DNA from: G963677185 sp963677185
GTDB lineage: Bacteria > Bacillota > Syntrophomonadia > Syntrophomonadales > Syntrophomonadaceae
Direction of reading: 5' to 3'
NCBI GenBank assembly: GCA_963677185.1
Contig: OY781889.1
Span: 1,674,001 to 1,738,000 of the forward strand
Length of the DNA: 64,000 nt
The notes under the pieces were generated by a model. The model did no database searches, had not been told where the DNA came from, and was given only the letters and a program-made list of their open reading frames with translations. Position numbers and translations under genes: made by a program. Shown here one piece after another: positions 35,221 through 43,915 of this stretch. Every line of letters starts with the position of its first letter. Positions within the stretch are counted from its first letter, which is position 1.

Positions 35221-36648
35221 ATGTTGAAGTCTAAACTAGCTATAGTATTGACATTTACGCTCATGGTAGCGATTTTTACCGCTCCCGGCCCGGCAGCCAA
35301 TGGCGCGGCATCATTGGAATTCAAATCGCCGACCGACGGAGACTTGCTTAATTCAGGAACTTTGTATCCTATCATTTACCAGGCCAATGATGTGTCGATT
35401 TACAGGATTGAGTTTACCTATACCACTGATCATGGCACCACCTGGTATCCGCTCTTTTCGGTTGACAACCCCAACTGGAATGTAAATGAATACTACTGGG
35501 CTGTGCCGGAAACTGCCGGCTCCAATTGCTTTATCAGGGCGCGCTGCTCATATCCAGCCACTGATATATATTATGATTCTGATATTTTCACAATTTATGT
35601 CACCAACGGAGAATGGCATTATTCATCGGTGAGCAATATGCAGCCGTTGATGCCTACCGATGTTAAAGCGTCTGTCCTCTCCGGGGCGTCTATCCAGGTG
35701 AGCTGGAAGGACAATGCCTCCGACGAGAATTGCTACATTCTGGAACGCCAGGAAAACGGGACCGGCAATATGAGATATCTGACCAGCCTGCCGGCTAATA
35801 CCGTCACCTACGAGGATAATGCGGTTGAAACGGGCAAGAGCTATAAATATCGCCTGAAAGCAAGCAATAATAACGGCGAATCCTGCTATTCCCAAACGGC
35901 TGAAGCGGAGCTGGCTGCGATAGTTGCTGCCAAACCGCCGGTTGCTCCGAAGGATTTGACGGCAACAGCCACATCCAGCACTTCGATTGAGTTGGCCTGG
36001 AAAGACATTGCCACTGATGAAGATTCCTATATAGTAGAGTACCGGCGGCTGAACCTGGGTTCCTGGGTTGAGGTTGAAACGCTTGCGGCTGGCAGCACCT
36101 CTTGTACTGATACTGGCCTGGTGCCAGAGCGGGCTTATGAATACCGGGTCAAGGCAGTAAAAGCGGGTGTGGCTTCTGATTACTCAAATATCGCCAATGC
36201 AACAACGCTGAAAGGTCCGGCGACCAGCGCCACCGGCACAATCATAATGAAGTTCTATCCAGACAATACTATGTATTATGTCAATAACAAGCTTAAGACC
36301 ATGGATACGGCCCCGGTGAACAGCTCGGAAAGACTGCTTCTTCCCATCCATTATGTGGCTGAACCCCTGGGAGCATCCAGCGATTGGGATGATATCGAGA
36401 AAAAGGCCACTATTATGATGAACGATATCACCATAGAGCTATGGCTCGATCAGAGCACAGCCCTGGTAAATGGAGTTGAAACCCCGGTAGATCCGGACAA
36501 TTTGACGATAGCGCCGGTGGCCACACCCTCGGGGCAGATGATGCTTCCCTTGAGGTTCGTGACCGAAAACCTGGGATGTGGAGTGTCATGGGATCCGAGT
36601 GCGGGTTGCGCCGTAATCCTGTACGAGCCCGCCGGTTTGGAGGCATAG
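35221..36648 (+). CDS. Exported protein with two FN3 domains and a C-terminal stalk domain
   Basis: 475 aa. ATG 35221 is chosen over ATG 35215, which touches the AGGAGGG site. Signal peptide ~1-30. A beta domain (KSPTDGDLLNSG..Y.I.Y.) resembling KNH/Ig-like surface modules comes first. Two fibronectin type III domains follow (PTDVKASVLSGASIQVSWKD... and PKDLTATATSSTSIELAWKD..., each with the Y.YR.KA strand). The C-terminal ~130 residues are a copper-amine-oxidase N-terminal domain (LLLPIHYVAEPLGASSDWDD and MMLPLRFVTENLGCGVSWD). Likely binds the cell surface or a polymer. Ended by a strong hairpin. Confidence 0.85.
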   Translation: MLKSKLAIVLTFTLMVAIFTAPGPAANGAASLEFKSPTDGDLLNSGTLYPIIYQANDVSIYRIEFTYTTDHGTTWYPLFSVDNPNWNVNEYYWAVPETAGSNCFIRARCSYPATDIYYDSDIFTIYVTNGEWHYSSVSNMQPLMPTDVKASVLSGASIQVSWKDNASDENCYILERQENGTGNMRYLTSLPANTVTYEDNAVETGKSYKYRLKASNNNGESCYSQTAEAELAAIVAAKPPVAPKDLTATATSSTSIELAWKDIATDEDSYIVEYRRLNLGSWVEVETLAAGSTSCTDTGLVPERAYEYRVKAVKAGVASDYSNIANATTLKGPATSATGTIIMKFYPDNTMYYVNNKLKTMDTAPVNSSERLLLPIHYVAEPLGASSDWDDIEKKATIMMNDITIELWLDQSTALVNGVETPVDPDNLTIAPVATPSGQMMLPLRFVTENLGCGVSWDPSAGCAVILYEPAGLEA

Positions 36649-36663
36649 GATATGTAAAGACAG

Positions 36664-36704
36664 AAAAGCGCGGGACTGGTTTCCGATACCAGTCCCGCGC
36701 TTTT
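36664..36704. terminator. Bidirectional terminator, 16-bp stem
   Basis: AAAAGCGCGGGACTGG pairs perfectly with 36689-36704; A and T runs lie on both sides. Serves the converging genes ending at 36648 (+) and 36725 (-). Confidence 0.9.
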
Positions 36705-36724
36705 TGTTCGCAGTTCGATGATGA

Positions 36725-37027
36725 CTATTTGTATAGTTCCAGGGACCAGCGGTAAGGCTGTCCGGCGCCGATAACTTCGTACATGACCTGATTGTTATCG
36801 GGGATTTCCTTGATTTTTTTGATGACCTGTTTGTTAAGATCAAAGGACATATTGTATATGGGCTCCCTTATCACCAGGTTGTCTTTGTCAACAAAGACGG
36901 GGGTCGGAGCAAAATAGTCGCACAAATTGGTTCCGCCCTGATCCGTATGATAGAATACGGTAATCTTCACCTTTTCGCTGTCCGCGACGTCCTTCACAAA
37001 CTGCTTGAGATTTTCTTGACTGGTCAT
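36725..37027 (-). CDS. Hypothetical 100-aa soluble protein
   Basis: No family recognised. ATG 37027 lies nine bases after GAGGAGG; the ATG codons at 37036 and 37033 are too close to that site. The chain has a helical start (ENLKQFVKDVADSEKVKITVFYH), a central beta part with VFVDKDNLVIREPIYNMSFDLNKQVIKKIKEI and a hydrophilic end. No signal peptide, membrane helix or metal motif. It shares a terminator with the convergent surface-protein gene. The clear ribosome site and codon structure support a real gene; function unknown. Confidence 0.7.
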   Translation of the reverse strand: MTSQENLKQFVKDVADSEKVKITVFYHTDQGGTNLCDYFAPTPVFVDKDNLVIREPIYNMSFDLNKQVIKKIKEIPDNNQVMYEVIGAGQPYRWSLELYK

Positions 37028-37528
37028 GTGCATCATCCTCCTCTACTACTACTTGTGAATACAATCCGAACATCGTAGTCATTAACTAAATCCATTTTAA
37101 TGCATCATTATGTAAAATGAATGTAAAATGAATGTACAATATTGCCCTCGGCTGGCGACAAAATATGCCTTAAAAAGCCTCAATAAGTGAGACTATAATT
37201 ACTGAAATGGCACAATTTAACATATAGATACATTTTACTGCAAATTTTTCAGCCGCAGAGGATATTAAAATTAACCTTTTTTAACATAGAAGAAAAAATG
37301 CTGCCGGAAGTGTTAAAATACTTTTTTCACTTATTCCATCATCCACTTGATATTTAATCGATCAATATAAGAAAAAGCTGCACTCTGATACAATAATAGC
37401 AGGGCGATGCTGGGGAACAAGCGCGCTAGCAGCTGCAGCAAAGCACCTGCAGCGCGGTGTGGAACATGAGCTGCGCAAATGCTTATAAATCGGGCTGCTG
37501 GAGTGAAGCGAAGGGGGATTGGACTATC
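37028..37528. other. AT-rich intergenic region
   Basis: About 500 bp, richer in A+T than the flanks, with a short direct repeat TGTAAAATGAA (37114-37137) and several TTAAC/TTAAA words near 37270-37320 that do not keep an 11-bp phase. A small open extension of the methyltransferase frame starts at 37457. No gene supported. Confidence 0.4.
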
Positions 37529-38710
37529 ATGACTGATGACGGCCAGACTGGTGATTACATAGTATTGGAGTTTCCACAGGTATTTTCGCTGGATTCGCAG
37601 GAAGAAGCATTTGTCCTGACTCTGCACCGGGAGTTCAAAACCAAGGATTTTTTTGTACGCTGGGAACATGATTGTCTCAAAGTTTTCCTGTGCCGGCTGG
37701 ATGTGGAACGATTGACCGCGTTGCTGGTGCAGGCGGATCTGCCTGCGGGCAGCGTTTTTTACCTGCTGCTGGAAAAGGTGGCCGGAATTGGAAGCTATGG
37801 AGTGAGGGCCGGCAAACGCATCTATGTCAATTACCAGAGCGAACGCAAAGTCCAGGGCAGAAAAAGTAAGGAAAAAGACCGCCAGCGCTTTTACTACACC
37901 CGGGATCACGAATTCTCACAGAATAACCAGCCCCTGCCCGCCGAGTTTCAGGACCGGATCATATGCGCCGACAGCGAGGAGTTCCTGAAGAGTCTTCCAG
38001 ATAACTGCATTGACTTGATTTTTACTTCTCCCCCCTACAATTTCGGCCTGGAATACCCGGATCAAACCGACAGCAATCAATGGGAGCTATATTTTGACAA
38101 GCTTTTCCGGATATTTGCGGAATGCATAAGGGTGACTACGTATGGGGGCAGGATAATTGTTAATGTTCAACCGCTGTTTTCGGACTATATCCCCAGCCAC
38201 CACCTGATCAGCCAATTTTTTATCCGCAATAAAATGCTCTGGAAAGGCGAGATTCTATGGGAGAAAAATAATTACAACTGCAAGTATACTGCCTGGGGAA
38301 GCTGGAAAAGCCCTTCCAGCCCCTATCTCAAATATACATGGGAATTCATTGAGGTTTTCTGCAAAGGGGATCTCAAGAAAAAAGGCGACAGCAGCCGGAT
38401 TGATATTTCGGCTGATGAGTTCAAACAATGGGTGGTGGCCAGATGGAGCATCGCTCCGGAACGGCGGATGAAGGAATACGGGCACCCGGCAATGTTTCCG
38501 GAACAGCTGGCGGAAAGGGTGCTGAAGCTTTTCAGCTACCGGGAGGACGTCATAATGGACCCGTTTAACGGGACGGGCACCACCTGCGCGGTTGCACAAA
38601 GGCTGGGGCGGCATTATTTAGGAATTGACAATTCTGCGGAATACTGCGCCCGGGCAGAAAAACGGCTCCAGAACGACGATATAGGCGATGGCTGGCTGGA
38701 CTTCGTATGA
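37529..38710 (+). CDS. Solitary DNA methyltransferase, beta-type order (N4/N6)
   Basis: 393 aa from ATG 37529 (AAGGGGG 11 bases upstream). The N-terminal ~130 residues are a distinct extension with no recognised domain. Motif IV TSPPYN is at 166-171, and motif I (MDPFNGTGTTCAVAQRLGRHYLGID) lies near the C-terminus, the permuted order of beta-class enzymes. TSPPY fits either N4-cytosine or N6-adenine methylation. No restriction enzyme is adjacent. It may be regulatory, or part of a scattered defence set with the 33540-35021 enzyme. Confidence 0.88.
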   Translation: MTDDGQTGDYIVLEFPQVFSLDSQEEAFVLTLHREFKTKDFFVRWEHDCLKVFLCRLDVERLTALLVQADLPAGSVFYLLLEKVAGIGSYGVRAGKRIYVNYQSERKVQGRKSKEKDRQRFYYTRDHEFSQNNQPLPAEFQDRIICADSEEFLKSLPDNCIDLIFTSPPYNFGLEYPDQTDSNQWELYFDKLFRIFAECIRVTTYGGRIIVNVQPLFSDYIPSHHLISQFFIRNKMLWKGEILWEKNNYNCKYTAWGSWKSPSSPYLKYTWEFIEVFCKGDLKKKGDSSRIDISADEFKQWVVARWSIAPERRMKEYGHPAMFPEQLAERVLKLFSYREDVIMDPFNGTGTTCAVAQRLGRHYLGIDNSAEYCARAEKRLQNDDIGDGWLDFV

Positions 38711-38803
38711 GGCCTCTGGTGTCCCTTATAGGCCCTGGTGCAGGCAGGGTTTTGATATTACACGTTTTGGGTTTACAGTAATAAGAAAAGAGGGGGTATA
38801 ACT

Positions 38804-39706
38804 ATGAGAAAACGCCTGTTAGCACTTCTCGCGATATTCATGTTCATTCTCGTTCCCGGTGCCTGCGCCAGCGACCTGGCGGTGACCGTAGATTCACAAG
38901 CCGTGATCTTTCCGGACGAAAAGCCCTTTATTGATCCCGAGAGCCGGATACAGGCTCCCATACGCTATATAATGCAAATGATGGATGTTAATGTTGAGTG
39001 GGACGATGTGAATCGTTCGGCAGTGATGACCAAGGATGATACGACCGCGATCTTCACCATGGATTCGCCCTATTATACTGTGAATGGACAGAGCAGGGTG
39101 ATGGATACCACGCCAATGGCCATTGGGAGCAGAATGTTTTTCCCCATCCGTTTCGCAGTCGAATCCTTTGGGGCGGTGGTTGACTTTGACGTTCCCAACA
39201 ACACCGTGCGGGTGGTTTCCAGTCCAGCCAGCAACCCGGCCGATAACAACAGCAATTATCCCCTGGCCATCAACGGATTGCTGCCGGGCCAGACGCTGGA
39301 TGACGCCAAAGCCTTGTTTGGCGAACCTGACAGCTCCGTTGAAGACCCTGAAGCATCCAACATAGTAATTTATAAGTTCGGAGGTCTGTTTGTGGACGTC
39401 TTTAATGGCAGCCAGGTAGTGGCAATCCGCACTGAATCTGCTGCATACAGCACCGGGCTGGGAATCAAGGTGGGTTCCACAGTGCCGGAACTCTGGGCTG
39501 CATATGGCAATCCTTATCCAGAGCCATCGTCTTTGCTGGACCCGGCTTATCACAATACCTACAAGCACCATTACGGTTATGTAAACAACACCGATACCTT
39601 GCCAACGGAGCTGAATGTGGGCACCGGCTATTACCACATCAACTTTTGGTGCCATGGCACCCAGAATAACGTTCAGATGATTGAGAGCAGTTATGGCTAT
39701 CGCTGA
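38804..39706 (+). CDS. Exported stalk-domain (Cu-amine-oxidase N-terminal) protein
   Basis: 300 aa. Signal peptide 1-22. Residues ~30-145 form the stalk domain: IQAPIRYIMQMMDVNVEWDDVNRSAVM and MFFPIRFAVESFGAVVDFDVPNNTVRV, the two half-repeats of PF07833. The rest (INGLLPGQTLDDAKALFGEPDSSV... GIKVGSTVPELWAAYGNP) has two similar segments, each a short hydrophobic strand followed by a helix and a GxP, as in SmpA/OmlA-like 'gating' repeats, though I cannot assign the family. ATG 38804 has AGAGGGGGT upstream. Confidence 0.82.
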   Translation: MRKRLLALLAIFMFILVPGACASDLAVTVDSQAVIFPDEKPFIDPESRIQAPIRYIMQMMDVNVEWDDVNRSAVMTKDDTTAIFTMDSPYYTVNGQSRVMDTTPMAIGSRMFFPIRFAVESFGAVVDFDVPNNTVRVVSSPASNPADNNSNYPLAINGLLPGQTLDDAKALFGEPDSSVEDPEASNIVIYKFGGLFVDVFNGSQVVAIRTESAAYSTGLGIKVGSTVPELWAAYGNPYPEPSSLLDPAYHNTYKHHYGYVNNTDTLPTELNVGTGYYHINFWCHGTQNNVQMIESSYGYR

Positions 39707-39783
39707 TTGAAAACTCGGAGTTGATGGGATTAAGCCAAAGAATCGTTTCCTTTGCTTCCTGGTGATTGAAAAGGGGGTTTTAT

Positions 39784-40572
39784 ATGGTTATTGAAGACCT
39801 GAAACCTGAAGATGAAGGGCTTTTCTGCCTTTGCCTGGAAGACTGGTCAGACGAATTGCGGGAGGCCGGGGACCACAAGGCCAGGTGGTGTTCTGCCATG
39901 AAAGACAAAGGATTAAGGGTTAAGGTGGCCCGTGACGATCAGGGGGTTATCGGGGGCATGATTCAGTATGTACCCATTGAATGGTCCCCGGCCGAAGGGC
40001 ATGACCTATACATGATCCTGTGCATCTGGGTTCACGGGCATAAGGAAGGCCGTGGGAATTTCCAAAAACGGGGCATGGGCCGGGCCTTGCTGGCAGCAGC
40101 AGAGGAAGATGTCAGGGCTCTGGGAGCCAAAGGCCTGGTTGCCTGGGGCCTGGGGATTCCGGTCTGGATGAGGGCTTCCTGGTTTAAAAAGCGCGGTTAT
40201 GTCAAGGCCGACCGGGTGGGGGGATTCCAGATGCTGTTGTGGAAGCCTTTCACCAGTGATGCGAAAATTCCCCGGTGGATCCGCCGCAAAAAGACTCCTG
40301 ATATATCACCCGGCAAGGTGCAGGTTTCCGCCTTTGTCAACGGATGGTGCCCGGCGCAGAACATAGCAGTGGAGAGAGCTAAACGGGCTGCGGCTGAACT
40401 GGGAGATCAAGTGGTTTACATCGAATATGACACATTCGATCGTGATTCTGTTAACGAGTGGGGCATAGTGGACGCCCTGTATGTGAATCAAAAGGAAATT
40501 CGCACCGGGCCGCCCCCCTCATATGAAACCATTAAAAAGACCATCGCGAAACAGATGCGGAAGCTGAAATAG
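39784..40572 (+). CDS. GNAT acetyltransferase with C-terminal YoaP domain
   Basis: 262 aa from ATG 39784 (AAGGGGGT five bases upstream). The N-terminal ~160 residues are a GNAT acetyltransferase: the acetyl-CoA loop is QKRGMGRALLAAAEED, followed by the GFQ.LLWKPF strand. The last ~70 residues (VSAFVNGWCPAQNIAVERAKRAAAELGDQV... WGIVDALYVNQKEIRTGPPPSYE) match the YoaP-like thioredoxin-fold domain with a single Cys. The substrate is not known for this fusion. The gene runs into a very long inverted repeat. Confidence 0.87.
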   Translation: MVIEDLKPEDEGLFCLCLEDWSDELREAGDHKARWCSAMKDKGLRVKVARDDQGVIGGMIQYVPIEWSPAEGHDLYMILCIWVHGHKEGRGNFQKRGMGRALLAAAEEDVRALGAKGLVAWGLGIPVWMRASWFKKRGYVKADRVGGFQMLLWKPFTSDAKIPRWIRRKKTPDISPGKVQVSAFVNGWCPAQNIAVERAKRAAAELGDQVVYIEYDTFDRDSVNEWGIVDALYVNQKEIRTGPPPSYETIKKTIAKQMRKLK

Positions 40573-40573
40573 C

Positions 40574-40640
40574 AAGCAAGGGTACGGTTCTTCCGTGTCA
40601 AATCGTTCAGATTTGACACGGAAGAACCGTACCCTTGCTT
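40574..40640. terminator. 31-bp perfect inverted repeat (bidirectional terminator)
   Basis: 40574-40604 and 40610-40640 are perfectly complementary over 31 bp with a 5-nt loop (GTTCA). It fills the space between two converging genes and touches the stop codon of the kinase gene. Much longer than a normal terminator stem. Confidence 0.8.
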
Positions 40641-43096
40641 TAAGCCGCATCGTAGGGCAGGCGGATGATGAAGCAGGTTCCCTGGCCAGGGGCTGAACGG
40701 ACCTGTATTTCCCCTTTGTGGTTGTTGGCAATGATGAAATAGGAGACGGACAGACCCAGACCGGTGCCCTCGCCGGGTGGCTTGGTGGTGAAAAAGGGTT
40801 CGAAGACCAGCCGGGCTGTTTCTTCGGGCATACCGGGCCCGTTATCTTCCACTTCAATAATAGCCCAATTGTCTAGCGGGTATGCGCGCAGGGTGATCTG
40901 CGGCCGATTAATCCGGCTATTGTCCGGGGCGGTACCCAGGGCCTGGGCAGCGTTGGTCAACAGGTTTAGAACAACCTGCTCAATTTCGGTCCGATTGCAG
41001 GGAATCGGCTCCAGATGGGGAGAGAATTCTTTAACGAGTTCAATATGACGGAAGTCATATCCGGTATTAATGTCATGATCGGCCGCTGCCAGGTTGAGAA
41101 CATTCTCCAGCATACAGGCGATATCCTGGCATTCTTTGTGGTGAGCTGCATTCCGGCTGAACTGAAGCATATTAAGGACAATCTGAGCCGCCCGTTCCCC
41201 GCTTTCGCGGATGCCGTCAATGAATTGAAGTATTCCGCGTTTATCCATGTAAGTGTGCAGTTTTTGAAGATCTATACCAATTTCTTCCGCGCTTTCCACA
41301 TTGCGCGGCATCTCAGGATCGAAACGCCGGTAAATATTCTGAATACCCTGCAGAATGCCGCCCAGTGGATTGTTGATTTCGTGAGCCATGCCAGCGGCAA
41401 TGCCGCCGATGGACAGCATTTTTTCGGTTTGAATTAGAACATCCAGCAGGCGCTTGCGCTCGCTAACATCGTCGATGCGCAGGACAGCGCCGCGTTCCGT
41501 ACCTGTACTCAATGGATAGGCAGCTATTTCGGCATACCATCGAGCAGTATCGTTGCCGGGTATTTCCAGTTCTTTATGTACTATTACCCCTTGCGCGAGG
41601 CATTGCTCAACGATTTCGCCCACCTCTGGCCAGCATGCTATAACAGATGAAAGTGGGCGGCGCATGGCCTCTGCCCGTGGAATCCCGGTGTCATTTTCGG
41701 CCTGCCGGTTCCACTGGGTAATGTGGCCCTGGCTGTCAATGCTGCACAGGAACGAAGGCATGTGATCGAAAATATCCTTCATCATTTGCTGAAGCATGGT
41801 ATTGCGGCTTTCGACCTGGCGCCGCTGAACAATTTCCCATAGACCGCTTACCAGGAGGTTTAATTGCTTCAGATCATCCTGTACATAAGCATCAGCTTTA
41901 TTTGCCACGCCTACCACGGCCAGCTTGCGATTATTGGTCCACACAGGTATGCTCAAGAACCGTCGTATGACAGAGGGGGGCTGGCCGGGTTTATAATCAA
42001 TCCCGCCTTCAATTCGGGAAACATCATTGATTATCAAGGGATGTTCACTGGATGCAGCTTGCTTGAACAGCCAGCCGCAGTTCAGCTCGGCTTCAATTTG
42101 CTGCTGGGTCGCCTGGTCAATGCCGGCATAACAGATAATATCCAACATGAAATCTTCCAGGCTGCGGTCGAATACCAGCATGAAGCCAACCGAGCTTTCG
42201 GTAAGGCTGGTGGCTTTTTGCAAACCGTAGTCCTGCAATTCATTAATGTCCTGGGCCGGATACTGCCAGGCTTCCAGCAGGCTGTTCAAACGCCGCTCAT
42301 TGAGAGCCAGCTGTTCGGCTTTTTGACGAATGTCTGCTTCGGCCAGGCGCTGCTCGGTTATGTCCAGCACTGCCGACAGCAGCACTTTTTCCCCGCCCAG
42401 TTCAATCAGTTCGGCATTAAAAAGGCCTGTTTTAGGTTGTCCGTCTTTGGATAGAAACTCCAGTTCCATATTGCTGGCCCGGCCGGAGGTTTTTATGGCC
42501 TCAACAACTTTGCTCCGCTCTTCGGGGTAACGATAGATTTTGACTTCATCGGTGGTTTTGCCGATCATGTCCTCCCGGGAAAATCCCAGGATTTGTTTCA
42601 GCGCGTTATTAACCTCGATGTACAGGCCTGATTCCAGCTGGGAAATGGACATGGCACAGGGATTCTCCATAAACGCCTTGTCAAACAATTCTTCAGCCCT
42701 GCTGCGATCGGTGATATCGTCGAAGCTGACATAGACCTGAAATGGGTGATTTTCACCTGGTATGAAAAGGGGGATCGCATGAAGGTTGATCCAGCACGTT
42801 TTTTGCCTGGCCGGGTTATGAAAGCCCATCACCTGATCGTAGACAGCCTGGCCGTCACTAAATGCTTTGAAAATGGGTGAGTCTTCTGGGGTAAGCCCCG
42901 CCAGCCCTTTGCTATAAACCTGCCATGCTGGAGAAAACACATGCCCGCCGATGATTTCACTGGCCGTCACTCCAAGTATTTTCTCGGCGGCAGGATTGCA
43001 CTTGACCGCTTTGAAGATGTTGTCATATATGATTACTCCCTGGGGCAGGGAGTTGATTACCTGGTATAGAGTATCATTAGCGGTGTCATGTTTCAT
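40640..43096 (-). CDS. Soluble PAS-PAS-GAF-PAS histidine kinase
   Basis: 818 aa from ATG 43096 (AGGAG seven bases upstream); the longer frame to 43141 has no ribosome site. Order: PAS (~10-120), PAS (~135-255), GAF (~290-420), PAS (~435-555), HisKA with MAHEINNPLGG, and HATPase with NLLTNAAQALG, VEDNGPGMPEE and GTGLGLSVSYFI. No membrane helix, so it senses inside the cell. No response regulator gene is adjacent. Its kinase core is closely related to that of the 51516-54428 protein (same HEINNPLGGILQG and the same ending), pointing to a shared or parallel partner. Confidence 0.93.
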   Translation of the reverse strand: MKHDTANDTLYQVINSLPQGVIIYDNIFKAVKCNPAAEKILGVTASEIIGGHVFSPAWQVYSKGLAGLTPEDSPIFKAFSDGQAVYDQVMGFHNPARQKTCWINLHAIPLFIPGENHPFQVYVSFDDITDRSRAEELFDKAFMENPCAMSISQLESGLYIEVNNALKQILGFSREDMIGKTTDEVKIYRYPEERSKVVEAIKTSGRASNMELEFLSKDGQPKTGLFNAELIELGGEKVLLSAVLDITEQRLAEADIRQKAEQLALNERRLNSLLEAWQYPAQDINELQDYGLQKATSLTESSVGFMLVFDRSLEDFMLDIICYAGIDQATQQQIEAELNCGWLFKQAASSEHPLIINDVSRIEGGIDYKPGQPPSVIRRFLSIPVWTNNRKLAVVGVANKADAYVQDDLKQLNLLVSGLWEIVQRRQVESRNTMLQQMMKDIFDHMPSFLCSIDSQGHITQWNRQAENDTGIPRAEAMRRPLSSVIACWPEVGEIVEQCLAQGVIVHKELEIPGNDTARWYAEIAAYPLSTGTERGAVLRIDDVSERKRLLDVLIQTEKMLSIGGIAAGMAHEINNPLGGILQGIQNIYRRFDPEMPRNVESAEEIGIDLQKLHTYMDKRGILQFIDGIRESGERAAQIVLNMLQFSRNAAHHKECQDIACMLENVLNLAAADHDINTGYDFRHIELVKEFSPHLEPIPCNRTEIEQVVLNLLTNAAQALGTAPDNSRINRPQITLRAYPLDNWAIIEVEDNGPGMPEETARLVFEPFFTTKPPGEGTGLGLSVSYFIIANNHKGEIQVRSAPGQGTCFIIRLPYDAA

Positions 43097-43275
43097 GTAG
43101 ATACTCCTGTCATGGAAAATAAATTTATGCAGGGGGGTCACGGCACATTTATTAGAGTATAAACCATTGAAATCGATATTTCACCGAGAATATTTGTATA
43201 ATCGACATGATTTTTAAAAATGAAATATGGTTATTACATTGGTTGATAAATACCAGAAATGGCCACAAGCTTCGG

Positions 43276-43304
43276 TTGACAGGCAGAGATTTTGCCCATA
43301 TAAT
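43276..43304 (+). promoter_or_regulatory. Consensus sigma-A promoter of the DUF6323 operon
   Basis: TTGACA (43276-43281), 17 bp, TATAAT (43299-43304): both hexamers are perfect, so strong housekeeping expression is expected for the genes from 43416 onward. Confidence 0.85.
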
Positions 43305-43415
43305 GATTGAGGATAGTAAAATATAAACATAGCACAAATATGGCAACCGTGTCAAGGACGTTCGGCAAAATAGCTGACATGGTTTGCTGTTCATACTTAA
43401 GGGGGAGATGATAAT

Positions 43416-43913
43416 ATGTCCGATCTGCCGCGGCTTGCTTTTACATTTGGAGCCCTGTCGAACCGTGTGACCTTAAGCCAGATAACAGATCTAAATACCC
43501 ACAGCCTTAAGTATGGATTGCATTTGAGCGAAAAGGGCGCACTGCAGATACTGGCGGCGAGGGATGAATCCCTCCGGCGTTCGGGACGGCTGGAACTGGG
43601 CAATCAGGTCATACAGAGGATTATCACCGTGTTCAGCGCCTCGCCCTACATCAACCAGGCCGACTATGCGGACACGGTTTGCGAACTGATCGATATATTC
43701 TATTATGTGAAAAATGAGAGCCTGGAGCAGATACCGGACGAGGAGCTGATCGATATAATGAAGGATTTTTTTGACAATAGCTGCGCTGGCTCTTTGGAGC
43801 TTTTATCCGGACGGGAACTGGAACTGCTGGTAAGAGACCTGCTCTTCAAGCCGATACCCGATTATTATGCTGACTATTTAGAAGAACAATTTAACGGATA
43901 TACAGAGGAGTAA
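43416..43913 (+). CDS. DUF6323 family protein
   Basis: 165 aa, acidic and helical, without signal peptide or membrane helix. I recognise it as DUF6323, a clostridial family that normally sits next to DUF6179, as here (2-bp gap). Visible features: an N-terminal helix pair (LNTHSLKYGLHLSEKGALQILAARDESLRRSGR), ITVFSASPYINQADYADTVCELIDIFYYVKNE and a C-terminal FDNSCAGSLELLSGRELELLVRDL. No function is known. ATG start with GGGGGAG upstream, behind a consensus promoter. Confidence 0.75.
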   Translation: MSDLPRLAFTFGALSNRVTLSQITDLNTHSLKYGLHLSEKGALQILAARDESLRRSGRLELGNQVIQRIITVFSASPYINQADYADTVCELIDIFYYVKNESLEQIPDEELIDIMKDFFDNSCAGSLELLSGRELELLVRDLLFKPIPDYYADYLEEQFNGYTEE

Positions 43914-43915
43914 GC

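Noticed and set aside
37264..37320. Another Pho-box-like array (TTAAC words)
   Set aside because: The words are 10 bp apart or irregular and no -10 box lies at the fixed distance.
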